From Kosakonia sacchari SP1 (GTDB lineage: Bacteria; Pseudomonadota; Gammaproteobacteria; Enterobacterales; Enterobacteriaceae): a stretch of 64,000 nucleotides of DNA. Positions 27,852-37,472 of the stretch are shown here, piece after piece (the first letter of the stretch is position 1; every line of letters starts with the position of its first letter). Location of the stretch: NCBI RefSeq assembly GCF_000300455.3, contig NZ_CP007215.2, forward strand, positions 682,001-746,000. The letters run 5' to 3'. The notes beneath the pieces were generated by a model. That model did not search any database. It saw only the letters and a list, made by a program, of their open reading frames with translations, and was not told the origin of the DNA. The translations under genes were made by a program, and so were the position numbers.

Positions 27852-28940
27852 ATGAAAACACTGAACTATTCACTGCGCTATTCCGCGCTGTTGCTGGCTT
27901 GTATCAGCGTTTCAGCTCAGGCGAGCGAGTGGAATGCCGTTGTCTCCACCGCGCCGCAAGCCGGTGAGTTCGCCACCATCAGCCAGGCGCTGGCCGCCGC
28001 GCCTGACAGCGGCACGCCGTGGCGGATCCTGGTCAAAGAAGGGCGCTGGAACGAACGGCTGGTGATTGAAAAACCGGTCACGCTGGTGGGGCAATCCAGA
28101 GAGCAAACACAGATTGAAGCGAATACGCCCGCCGGTGCATTAGGCAGTGACGGACAAAAGCTCGGCACCGGGCGCACCAGCACCGTGGAAGTACGCGCAT
28201 CGGGCGTGACCATTGAGAATCTGACCATTCGCAATAGCTTTGACTTCCCGGCCAATGCCGCGCTGCCGGATGGCGACGCGAAGAAACTGAAAGACACGCA
28301 GGCGGTGGCGCTGATGGTGTCGGAAAACGTTGATAAAGCGCGTTTCCGCCATGTCCGGCTCGAAGGCTACCAGGACACGTTTTACAGCAAGAGCGGGAGC
28401 CGCAGCTATTTCACCGACTGTGAAGTGAGTGGGCACGTTGATTTTATCTTTGGCCCCGGCATCGCGGTGTTTGACCGCTGCGAAATTATCGCCCGTAACC
28501 GCAGTGATATCGCCCCGCCGTATGGCTACATCACCGCGCCGGCGACGCAGGCGGATGAGAAGTTTGGCTTGTTGATCATCAACAGCAAGCTCAGTAAAGA
28601 AGCGGGTGTTCCGGAGAAAAGTTTCGCGCTGGGTCGCCCGTGGCATCCGACAACACAGTTCAGCGACGGGCGCTATGCCGATCCGAACGCTATTGGTCTT
28701 GCGGCGTTTATTAATTGTGAAATCGACGACCATATTTACGGCTGGGATAAAATGTCCGGCAAAGATAAAGCCGGGGAGAAAATCTGGTTTTATCCGCAAG
28801 ACAGCCGTTTTTATGAGTTTGATAACCGTGGCCCGGGCGCAGGGCAAGGCGGTGAAAAATATCAATTAAGTAAGGCGGAAGCCGCGCACTACAATCCTGT
28901 GGCAATTTTCAGCGGCTGGGATAAAGCATTGCTGGAGTAA
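27852..28940 (+). CDS. pemA: Pectin methylesterase
   Basis: The 362-residue enzyme hydrolyses the methyl esters of pectin, releasing methanol. A signal peptide (residues 1-24, SAQAS) directs it out. The beta-helix family motifs are GYQDTFY (catalytic Asp175), HVDFIFG (catalytic Asp197) and LGRPW (substrate Arg). Length is close to Dickeya PemA (366). It directly follows paeY with AAGGAGAG before its start. A GC-rich hairpin (28949-28965) without a T-run follows the stop. No pectate lyase or polygalacturonase gene is present in the window. Confidence 0.95.
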   Translation: MKTLNYSLRYSALLLACISVSAQASEWNAVVSTAPQAGEFATISQALAAAPDSGTPWRILVKEGRWNERLVIEKPVTLVGQSREQTQIEANTPAGALGSDGQKLGTGRTSTVEVRASGVTIENLTIRNSFDFPANAALPDGDAKKLKDTQAVALMVSENVDKARFRHVRLEGYQDTFYSKSGSRSYFTDCEVSGHVDFIFGPGIAVFDRCEIIARNRSDIAPPYGYITAPATQADEKFGLLIINSKLSKEAGVPEKSFALGRPWHPTTQFSDGRYADPNAIGLAAFINCEIDDHIYGWDKMSGKDKAGEKIWFYPQDSRFYEFDNRGPGAGQGGEKYQLSKAEAAHYNPVAIFSGWDKALLE

Positions 28941-28977
28941 AGGATTATGCCCCGTGAGCGGGGGCCATTTATGAGGA

Positions 28978-29565
28978 TCAGTTGCCGTATTTCACGTTAA
29001 ACCCGAGCGTATCGCCAACGGTAGTGTATTCACGGAAATTGAAAATCAGCGGCTTCCATTTGCCTGAATCAACAATGCCATTTTCATTTAATAGCGCGTT
29101 TTCAACCCATAAGTTCACGATATCCAGCTCAGCCAGCATAAAACGGCCTTTATCGCTGGTAGAGACTAAACGGCATTCAGCCTGGATTGGGCACTCCGCG
29201 ACGCGCGGCGGTGCAACATCGACAGAGGCTTCTGTGTGTAACCCAGCTTTGGCGAATTTATCATGGCAGATTTCTACGCCCCATTTGGTCTGGTTTTCCG
29301 ACAAGCTGTCGCCGCCGGTAAGTTTGCCTATTTGCTCCACTTTTTCCCAAAGCGTGTGATCGGGAATATTGATCACGGCGTCTGAACCAGCCAATAAATT
29401 ATTGTAGGTTTTTCCGCCTTTACTGATGCCAATAATCAGTTTCTCGCCCAGAGAAATAGAGGAGGATGCCGCTGAAATATTTGTGTTGCCATCTTTATCT
29501 TGCGTGGTGACTAAAAAAACGGGAAATCCATAATAAAAAGAATTGAGTTTGGATTTGTTTTTCAT
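28978..29565 (-). CDS. Flavin reductase-like FMN-binding protein
   Basis: The 195-residue protein belongs to the flavin-reductase-like family (FMN-binding split barrel). It opens with a short basic stretch and SFYYGFPVFLVTT, followed by NISAASSSISLG, KTYNNLLAGSDAVINIP and a C-terminal part with AECRLVSTSDKGRFMLAELDI. Such proteins reduce or bind FMN, or act as flavoredoxins. There is no signal peptide. It is divergent from the yeaR-yoaG-yeaR operon across about 210 bases, and might share regulation with it. AT-rich at its 5' end. Confidence 0.85.
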   Translation of the reverse strand: MKNKSKLNSFYYGFPVFLVTTQDKDGNTNISAASSSISLGEKLIIGISKGGKTYNNLLAGSDAVINIPDHTLWEKVEQIGKLTGGDSLSENQTKWGVEICHDKFAKAGLHTEASVDVAPPRVAECPIQAECRLVSTSDKGRFMLAELDIVNLWVENALLNENGIVDSGKWKPLIFNFREYTTVGDTLGFNVKYGN

Positions 29566-29777
29566 TGTGCATTAACCCTACGTTATAAATAATTCCTCAC
29601 CCATTTTTCCTCTTTCGATATGCGCTTTACAATAACCCTTTTTGAGTAATAAAAACCGACTTGAAATAGCCACTAAAAAAAGTAGTCCACAAATCATAAA
29701 ACAGGTATATCATATGCAACAAATGCTTTTCCCCCTCCCGGCAAACTCGCTTTGCTGAGACACAAAGAGGATGAAAC

Positions 29778-30110
29778 ATGCAACGTATTGCGATACCCGC
29801 GAACTATGTCCACACCCGTTCCACGCCGTTCTGGACCAAAGAAACCGCTCCGGCGTCCATCTGGAAGCGCCATCTCGACGCTGGAACACGGCAGGGCGTC
29901 TACCCGCGTTTGAGTGTGCTGCAAGGGGCGATCCGATATTATGGTTACGCCGATGAAACCAGCCCGCAACCGGTAGAGACATTAACGATTAATGCCGGTG
30001 GATTTGGCGTTTTTCCGCCGGAAAAATGGCACAACATTGAAGCATTAAGTGACGATACGATATTTAGCGTCGATTTCTATGTTGACCCGAAAATTTTGAT
30101 TGAAGGCTGA
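29778..30110 (+). CDS. yeaR: YeaR-like DUF1971 protein, first copy
   Basis: The 110-residue protein is of the DUF1971 family (E. coli YeaR, also the N-terminal part of some TehB proteins), a small cupin-like fold. Matching stretches are YVHTRSTPFWTKETAP, GVYPRLSVLQGAIRYYGYAD, and FPPEKWHNIEALSDDTIFSVDF. In E. coli yeaR-yoaG is induced by nitrate and nitric oxide through NarL and NsrR; function is not established, with tellurite or nitrosative stress proposed. AGAGG lies upstream. It is followed at 10 bases by the yoaG-like gene and then by a second YeaR paralogue. Confidence 0.88.
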   Translation: MQRIAIPANYVHTRSTPFWTKETAPASIWKRHLDAGTRQGVYPRLSVLQGAIRYYGYADETSPQPVETLTINAGGFGVFPPEKWHNIEALSDDTIFSVDFYVDPKILIEG

Positions 30111-30120
30111 GGTAATTCTG

Positions 30121-30459
30121 ATGACAACTGAAAACAAAGGTTATTCTTTAGCAGTTTCTAACCGTGCGAACAATGAAACGCAGGAAAAGATCTATCTCAA
30201 GCCAATGTCGTTATATGTCCCTGATGTTGCAGTACAGGCGGTTTCGGAACTGATTACTGGCCTTGCGGGCGCGAAAGATAATTCCAGTGAGTTTATCCTG
30301 ACGGTGACCAACAATAATAACGGTGTTTCTGTGGATAAAGAGTTTTCCAGTCTTAATGAACTAAACGATCCGCTTAATGCTGCAGACGCGGTGAAAGAGT
30401 TGATTAATATCGTCCGGGGCTATGAATCGGACGAAGAAACTAACGTGTGCGGCTGGTAA
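30121..30459 (+). CDS. yoaG: YoaG-like protein with internal duplication, 112 aa
   Basis: The product ends NVCGW, like the 60-residue E. coli YoaG, but is nearly twice as long. The first half (residues about 8-55) has YSLAVSNRANN and MSLYVPDVAVQAVSELITGL. The second half (about 62-112) has FILTVTNNNNGVSVDKEF and AVKELINIVRGYESDEET. Both halves resemble YoaG, which suggests an in-frame tandem duplication; E. coli YoaG forms a dimer, so this may be a single-chain pseudo-dimer. The start at 30121 is preceded by GAGG; an upstream ATG at 30100 lies inside yeaR. The function of YoaG is not established. Confidence 0.8.
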   Translation: MTTENKGYSLAVSNRANNETQEKIYLKPMSLYVPDVAVQAVSELITGLAGAKDNSSEFILTVTNNNNGVSVDKEFSSLNELNDPLNAADAVKELINIVRGYESDEETNVCGW

Positions 30460-30482
30460 TCGAAGCAGTTGTAGGAGGTTTT

Positions 30483-30839
30483 ATGGCGCATCAAATTCCT
30501 GTTCATTTCCGTCATACCCGCTCAACGCCTTTCTGGACGAAGGAGACGGTTCCGCAGGCGCTACTTACTCATCACAACACCAAAAAAGGTGTCTATGGCC
30601 GTTTGTCGGTGATGCAGGGGGCGGTGAAATATTTTGGTTTTGCCAGTGAGCACGACACCACGCCGGAAGTGGAAGTGGTAATTGAAGCCGGGCATTTTGG
30701 CATTAGCCCGCCGCAATACTGGCACCATATTGAACTGTTAACCGACGACACCTACTTCAATATCGATTTCTTTGCCGATCCCAACGACGCGCTGGAAGGG
30801 AAGGGGATTGGCCAGGTGGTGAATACCCACCGCAGCTAA
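30483..30839 (+). CDS. YeaR-like DUF1971 protein, second copy
   Basis: The 118-residue protein is a paralogue of the gene at 29778: HFRHTRSTPFWTKETVP, GVYGRLSVMQGAVKYFGFA and SPPQYWHHIELLTDDTYFNIDFF. The conserved WHxIE element is kept. The start has a strong TAGGAGG ribosome site; an in-frame ATG at 30447 lies in the preceding gene and is rejected. It completes a yeaR-yoaG-yeaR operon, an arrangement with one more gene than E. coli. A terminator hairpin follows immediately. Confidence 0.88.
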   Translation: MAHQIPVHFRHTRSTPFWTKETVPQALLTHHNTKKGVYGRLSVMQGAVKYFGFASEHDTTPEVEVVIEAGHFGISPPQYWHHIELLTDDTYFNIDFFADPNDALEGKGIGQVVNTHRS

Positions 30840-30847
30840 CATTTCAT

Positions 30848-30870
30848 GCCCGCGTTGCGGCGGGCGTTTT
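30848..30870 (+). terminator. Terminator between the yeaR-type operon and budR
   Basis: GCCCGC (30848-30853) pairs with GCGGGC (30860-30865), followed by GTTTT. It lies between convergent genes and ends at the budR stop codon. Confidence 0.65.
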
Positions 30871-31741
30871 AAAAGTTCTCAATAAACCGTTTTACGGCGG
30901 GCGAACGCTCGAACTTGCGCCACGCCAGCGCTACATCCGTTTTTAATGCCTGTTCCGGCATCCGGTGAAATGTCACTTGCGGGTGGCTGAAACAGGCCAT
31001 GGATTGCGGAACGATGGCGAAGCCGAAACCTGCGGCCACCATGCTCAGCGAAGAGGAGAACTGTGAAGCTTGTTGCTGGTTTTCCATATCAATACCCGCG
31101 CGCAGGCAAGCGTTGAAAACCAGTTCATATAGCCCCGGCGCGACTTGCTGAGGGAAAATCACCAGCGGTGTTTGCTGCAGTTCGTTCAGCGAGATATCCG
31201 TTTTCGCGGCAAGCGGATGCGAGCGGTGTAACGCCAGCACCATCGGCTCTTCGTCGATCAATTTCAGGTTGAACATTTTGCTGTTTTCACACGGCAGGCG
31301 TACAAAGGCCACGTCAATTAGCCCCTCTTCCAGCTCCTGCATCAGCGTCGCCATATTGTCCTCTTTTTGATACAGCGCCACCTGCGGATAGCTTTGCTGA
31401 AACTGGCGAAGCGCTGAAAAAATTTGCGTGTGAAACGCATTGGAACTGGTCACGCCAAGGTACAATTTTCCATTAATCCCCCGCGCAATCCCTTTCGCTT
31501 TTTCCATTGCCGCATCGCTCAACGCGATGATTTGACAGGCATCTTCATAAAACGCTTCGCCCGCTTCGGTGAGCTCAACACCGCGAGTTTGCCGGTAAAA
31601 AAGCGGCGTACCCACTTCTTGCTCAAGACGGCGAATTTGCTGGCTTAACGGCGGTTGCGACATGCCCAGCATTTCTGCGGCACGGGTGAAATGTTGCGTC
31701 TGCGCAACGGCGACAAAATAGCGTAGATAACGGAGTTCCAT
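30869..31741 (-). CDS. budR: LysR-type regulator of the butanediol operon
   Basis: The 290-residue protein has the LysR winged helix at the N-terminus (MELRYLRYFVAVAQTQHFTRAAE region with SQPPLSQQIRRLEQEVG) and a ligand-binding domain. Length equals Klebsiella/Raoultella BudR, which activates budABC in response to acetate. It is divergent from budA with about 107 bases between, the standard arrangement, so it probably activates the operon and represses itself from this gap. Confidence 0.94.
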   Translation of the reverse strand: MELRYLRYFVAVAQTQHFTRAAEMLGMSQPPLSQQIRRLEQEVGTPLFYRQTRGVELTEAGEAFYEDACQIIALSDAAMEKAKGIARGINGKLYLGVTSSNAFHTQIFSALRQFQQSYPQVALYQKEDNMATLMQELEEGLIDVAFVRLPCENSKMFNLKLIDEEPMVLALHRSHPLAAKTDISLNELQQTPLVIFPQQVAPGLYELVFNACLRAGIDMENQQQASQFSSSLSMVAAGFGFAIVPQSMACFSHPQVTFHRMPEQALKTDVALAWRKFERSPAVKRFIENF

Positions 31742-31848
31742 ATTAAAAACATCTCAAACCCTGATGCTTTGTATATTGGAATCTCTCGCTGAAACGAGTC
31801 AATAATTTATCAGCTTTTCTAAACGACTGCTCAGCGAGGTAAAGGATA

Positions 31849-32628
31849 ATGAGTCATGTAACCGGTTGTTCTTGCGAGGAAAGTCTACGGGAAACATTTC
31901 GTGCCTTTTCACAAACCCGCCCGGAATGTGTGATATATCAAACATCGCTAATGAGTGCGCTATTAAGCGGTGTTTACGAAGGAAATACCACGATTGAGGA
32001 TTTACTCAATCACGGCGACTTTGGGCTCGGCACATTTAACGAACTGGATGGCGAATTAATTGCGTTCAATAGTGAGGTTTACCAGTTGCGTGCTGACGGT
32101 AGCGCACGGGAAGCCAGCCGACAGCAAAAAACCCCTTTCGCGGTAATGACCTGGTTTAAACCAGAACACGAGTTTTACTTGGATAAACCGTCCAGCCGCC
32201 AGCAACTGCACGACATTATCGATAAGGCGATCCCCTCCGATAACGTCTTTTGCGCTCTGCGTATCGATGGCCATTTTCGCCATGCGCACACCCGCACTGT
32301 TCCGCGCCAGACGCCGCCTTATCGCGCCATGACTGACGTGCTTGACGATCAACCCGTGTTTCGTTTCAACGGGCGTGATGGCGTGCTCGTTGGGTTCCGC
32401 ACACCGCAGCATATGCAGGGGATTAACGTGGCGGGCTACCACGAGCACTTTATTACGGATGACCGTCATGGCGGCGGACATTTGCTGGATTACCAGCTCG
32501 AAAGCGGCACGCTGACGTTTGGCGAAATCCACCATTTGATGATTGATCTGCCCGCAGATGCGGCGTTTCTCAACGCCGATTTACACCCGGACAACCTGGA
32601 CGCTGCCATTCGTTCCGTCGAGAACTGA
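31849..32628 (+). CDS. budA: Alpha-acetolactate decarboxylase
   Basis: The 259-residue enzyme converts acetolactate to acetoin. Conserved features are YQTSLMSALLSGVYEG, HGDFGLGTFNELDGE, the zinc-ligand region with GYHEHFITDDRHGGGHLLDY (two His and a later His) and RTVPRQTPPYRAM. A ribosome site AAGGA precedes the ATG. It is the first gene of budABC. The zinc-binding histidines are all visible, so activity is expected. Confidence 0.97.
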   Translation: MSHVTGCSCEESLRETFRAFSQTRPECVIYQTSLMSALLSGVYEGNTTIEDLLNHGDFGLGTFNELDGELIAFNSEVYQLRADGSAREASRQQKTPFAVMTWFKPEHEFYLDKPSSRQQLHDIIDKAIPSDNVFCALRIDGHFRHAHTRTVPRQTPPYRAMTDVLDDQPVFRFNGRDGVLVGFRTPQHMQGINVAGYHEHFITDDRHGGGHLLDYQLESGTLTFGEIHHLMIDLPADAAFLNADLHPDNLDAAIRSVEN

Positions 32629-32650
32629 TAAACATTTAAAGGAGTAAATG

Positions 32651-35117
<2,467 letters not shown>

Positions 35118-35141
35118 TTTATATGGCTCGGACACAGCCTT

Positions 35142-35169
35142 GCCCTTGCGAAAACGCAGGGGCTTTTTT
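35142..35169 (+). terminator. Intrinsic terminator after budC
   Basis: GCCCTTGCG (35142-35150) and CGCAGGGGC (35155-35163) form a 9-bp stem with one wobble and an AAAA loop, followed by six T's. It ends the budABC transcript. Confidence 0.9.
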
Positions 35170-35207
35170 GTTGATGAAAGCCATTCTCATCTCCATACCG
35201 TTGTGTT

Positions 35208-35230
35208 AAGTTGCATGTAAAATACATGTT
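35208..35230 (+). promoter_or_regulatory. NsrR-like operator before a methyltransferase gene
   Basis: Two 11-base halves, AAGTTGCATGT and AAATACATGTT, flank a central A in the 11-1-11 layout of NsrR sites. Against the consensus half AAGATGYATTT the left half matches 9 of 11 and the right half (reverse complement) 10 of 11. The site ends 17 bases before the start of the downstream gene. NsrR is the nitric-oxide-sensing repressor of enterobacteria. The assignment is by motif only. Confidence 0.7.
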
Positions 35231-35247
35231 ATGGTGAGGAGAGTCCG

Positions 35248-36015
35248 ATGGCCGACAGTGATAAAGCAGGGCATACCTTTTTGGCGAGCCTCGGGAAAAC
35301 GCGTTTGCGCCCCGGCGGGGTGGAAGCGACCGAATGGTTATTTAGCCAGGTACCGCTAAATGCGCAGAGCCGGGTGCTGGAAGTCGCCTGCAATATGGGC
35401 ACCACCTCAATTGAACTGGTGCAGAGTTTTGGCTGCACGGTCGATGCCATCGACATGGATAAAAACGCGCTCGCGCAGGCGCGACAGAACGTGATTTCTG
35501 CCGGCCTCAATAGCAACATTCATCTTAGCGAAGCCAATGCGAATAAGTTGCCGTTCGACGATAACACTTTTGATGTGGTGATTAACGAAGCGATGCTGAC
35601 CATGTATGTGGACAAAGCGAAAGCAAAACTCATCAGTGAATATTATCGTGTGCTGAAACCCGGCGGCCGTTTACTGACGCACGACATTATGTTTATGCGC
35701 AGCGGGCTGGCGACAGATAACCAGTCAAAACTGGAGCAGGTGGTGAAATCGAATGTCAGCCCGATGACAGAAGCAGCGTGGAGAACATTGTTTATCGACA
35801 ATGGCTTTGCCGAGGTGGAAACGTGCCACGGGGCAATGTCGCTGATGTCGCCCGTTGGGCTGATCCGTGATGAAGGTTTCGCGCGTGCGTTGCGCATTGT
35901 TTTTAATGGCTTGCGCACCCGTGATAACCGGACGCGTTTTCTCGGCATGTTCCGCTTTTTTCGCGCAAATCGCCGCCAGTTAAACTACATTGCCTGCTGT
36001 TCACGCAAGGCGTAA
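35248..36015 (+). CDS. Class I SAM-dependent methyltransferase with NsrR-like operator
   Basis: The 255-residue protein is a Rossmann-fold methyltransferase: motif I VLEVACNMGTTSIEL, acidic motif II end VDAIDMDKNAL, NANKLPFDDNTFDVVINEAM and VLKPGGRLLTHDI. The substrate is unknown; the family includes UbiE/COQ5-like and small-molecule enzymes. The GAGGAGAG ribosome site precedes the ATG. The gene stands alone after the bud terminator with an NsrR-like site in its promoter, which points to a role under nitric oxide stress, comparable to tehB in the NsrR regulon. It is convergent with the second methyltransferase. Confidence 0.85.
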   Translation: MADSDKAGHTFLASLGKTRLRPGGVEATEWLFSQVPLNAQSRVLEVACNMGTTSIELVQSFGCTVDAIDMDKNALAQARQNVISAGLNSNIHLSEANANKLPFDDNTFDVVINEAMLTMYVDKAKAKLISEYYRVLKPGGRLLTHDIMFMRSGLATDNQSKLEQVVKSNVSPMTEAAWRTLFIDNGFAEVETCHGAMSLMSPVGLIRDEGFARALRIVFNGLRTRDNRTRFLGMFRFFRANRRQLNYIACCSRKA

Positions 36016-36019
36016 CACC

Positions 36020-36712
36020 TCAGCTTTTGCGCGCCGTCCAGCCATGGATCAGCAGCGACTGGAAAAAGCGCAGCGGTGGGGTAAAACCAGCCTGTTCAAT
36101 CAGCGCTTCCGTGGCTTCTGCGGGCAACAGCAGCAGGCGCTGCGACAGTTGCGCTTTGATTTCAGCCATATCGCGCGGTGCCTGGCTGGCGGTTTCGTGC
36201 ATGGCTGTCCACACTTCAAGCTGTTCATCAAACGCCGGGCTGTGCATATCCCCGGCGATCTCCGCTGTGATCACACGTCCACCATGTTTTAACTGGCTCG
36301 CCATTTGTGAATAGATGCCATCGCGCTGCGGATGCTGAATAAAATGCGTCACCAGCAGGCAGATCACCGCATCAAAATCGCCGCTGGCGGGAAGCTCACA
36401 AAGATAGCCTTCATGCAATGTGCAGCGGTTGGCAATGCCCGCCTGGTCGAGCTTTTGCTGGCAAACTGCCAGCATATCTGGCGAGGGATCAACGCCGGCA
36501 AAATGCCAGTGCGGATGGTGCTGCGCAAGGCGAATGATTTCGCTGCCGGTGCCGACACCAACGCAGAGAATTCGCGCCTGTTGCGGCATTTTTTTCAGCA
36601 ACAGAGAGATAAGCAGGTGCAGATTGTTAGCAATTTCGCCCAGTCGCTCGTTGTAAGCATCGTACTGGCGGGAGAATTCGCTGTTAAAAATATCGTTCGT
36701 ATTCTGTGCCAC
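36020..36712 (-). CDS. Class I SAM-dependent methyltransferase
   Basis: The 230-residue protein has motif I ILCVGVGTGSEIIRLAQ, motif II FAGVDPSPDMLAVCQ, FDAVICLLVTHFI and QLKHGGRVITAEI. The start is GTG at 36710-36712, five bases after GGAG; the open frame continues upstream to 36895 but that portion is not protein-like and lacks a ribosome site. The N-terminus (NSEFSRQYDAYNERL) and the layout are typical of small-molecule methyltransferases. Substrate unknown. It is convergent with the NsrR-linked methyltransferase with four bases between stops. Confidence 0.82.
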   Translation of the reverse strand: MAQNTNDIFNSEFSRQYDAYNERLGEIANNLHLLISLLLKKMPQQARILCVGVGTGSEIIRLAQHHPHWHFAGVDPSPDMLAVCQQKLDQAGIANRCTLHEGYLCELPASGDFDAVICLLVTHFIQHPQRDGIYSQMASQLKHGGRVITAEIAGDMHSPAFDEQLEVWTAMHETASQAPRDMAEIKAQLSQRLLLLPAEATEALIEQAGFTPPLRFFQSLLIHGWTARKS

Positions 36713-36877
36713 GTTATCTCCGGGATGGTTGTCAGTAATGTAACTTAAAATATTACATGATAATAGGCAGCGCAAGGCATATGCATATTTCGGCAAACCA
36801 GTGCGAAAATGATCGTTTTGGTTATGGTGCGCTTTGCGTTTAACTGAGCACGTCAACCTTTGCTGGAGAACGTGCTG

Positions 36878-37045
36878 ATGAAGACATTGCTGCAACAGTG
36901 GCTTAATCGCCTTACCCCGACGCTGCCATTACAGACGGACGCGGGGGAATATGATTCGGGGCGCCATGTGGCGCTACTGATCCCGTTCGGCCTGCTTTAT
37001 GGTCTTGATTATCATCCTTCTGTATGGATTTACGATGAAAAATGA
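36878..37045 (+). CDS. Small hypothetical protein, 55 aa
   Basis: Not recognised. The frame starts MKTLLQQWLNRLTPTLP, with GGAGAACGTGCTG before the ATG. A short hydrophobic stretch (HVALLIPFGLLYGL) may be a membrane segment. Its end overlaps the start of a further 22-codon frame at 37035 in another phase. A strong terminator at 37106 ends the unit. Real translation is plausible because of the ribosome site and terminator, but there is no homology evidence. Confidence 0.45.
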   Translation: MKTLLQQWLNRLTPTLPLQTDAGEYDSGRHVALLIPFGLLYGLDYHPSVWIYDEK

Positions 37046-37103
37046 GCGCTTTCACCTGGTGATGCGCTATAGCTACTGGAATGAACTGTGCGCTGAAAAG
37101 TAA
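37035..37103 (+). CDS. Very small reading frame, 22 aa, overlapping the 55-aa gene
   Basis: ATG at 37035, 11 bases inside the end of the preceding frame, encodes MKNERFHLVMRYSYW... ending CAEK, with stop at 37101-37103 just before the terminator. It could be a coupled small protein, or the displaced C-terminus of the 55-residue gene after a frameshift. The two cannot be told apart from sequence alone. Confidence 0.3.
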   Translation: MKNERFHLVMRYSYWNELCAEK

Positions 37104-37105
37104 AA

Positions 37106-37131
37106 CCCGTCTGATATCAGGCGGGTTTTTT
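37106..37131 (+). terminator. Intrinsic terminator after the small genes
   Basis: CCCGTCTGA and TCAGGCGGG form a 9-bp stem with one wobble and a two-base gap, followed by TTTTTT. It implies a real transcript covering 36878-37103. Confidence 0.88.
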
Positions 37132-37310
37132 GTTTGTGCTGCGCAGGGTTTTGGTGAATTCACAACTGCCACTTTTTAACTGTTCTTTCGATCTCACTTC
37201 TCACTTTTTTAGAATTAACGAAGGCGATTTTTTCTGGCTTATGCCTGAGGTCACATTTTCGACAACTTAACTTGTATGGTAGTAGACATAAATTCCCGAA
37301 GGGAGATAAC

Positions 37311-37379
37311 GTGAAGACTGTGATGTTTTCCGGTGGCAACAGGCGTGCGTTATTAACGGCGCCGTTCTGGCACAAATAA
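37311..37379 (+). CDS. Micro-ORF, 22 aa, with strong ribosome site
   Basis: GTG at 37311 follows GAAGGGAGATAAC. The peptide begins MKTVMFSGGNRRALL and ends TAPFWHK. It is the first of two micro-ORFs upstream of the transporter gene. No family was recognised; it could be a leader peptide that controls the downstream gene or a small functional peptide. The quality of the ribosome site is the main evidence. Confidence 0.4.
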   Translation: MKTVMFSGGNRRALLTAPFWHK

Positions 37380-37397
37380 TTCTCTTATGGAGTTTTT

Positions 37398-37472
37398 ATG
37401 TCCATGATAAATAAAGAACAGTTACAGCTTAAGAGCCTTATAAAGCTGAGCAGTTGCGGGGGCTGGTTATGA
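37398..37472 (+). CDS. Micro-ORF, 24 aa, coupled to the transporter
   Basis: ATG at 37398 follows TATGGAG. The peptide starts MSMINKEQLQLKSL and ends KLSSCGGWL. Its TGA stop overlaps the ATG of the transporter as ATGA, a classical coupling arrangement. The C-terminal Cys-Gly-Gly-Trp-Leu is unusual. It may be a leader peptide or a small precursor peptide exported by its neighbour; no modifying enzyme is adjacent apart from the methyltransferases further upstream. Confidence 0.45.
   Translation: MSMINKEQLQLKSLIKLSSCGGWL

Noticed and set aside
29566-29777. NsrR, NarL or FNR site in front of the yeaR-type operon
   Set aside because: Such a site was expected from E. coli yeaR-yoaG, but no sequence with both half-sites could be found by eye, so none is claimed.
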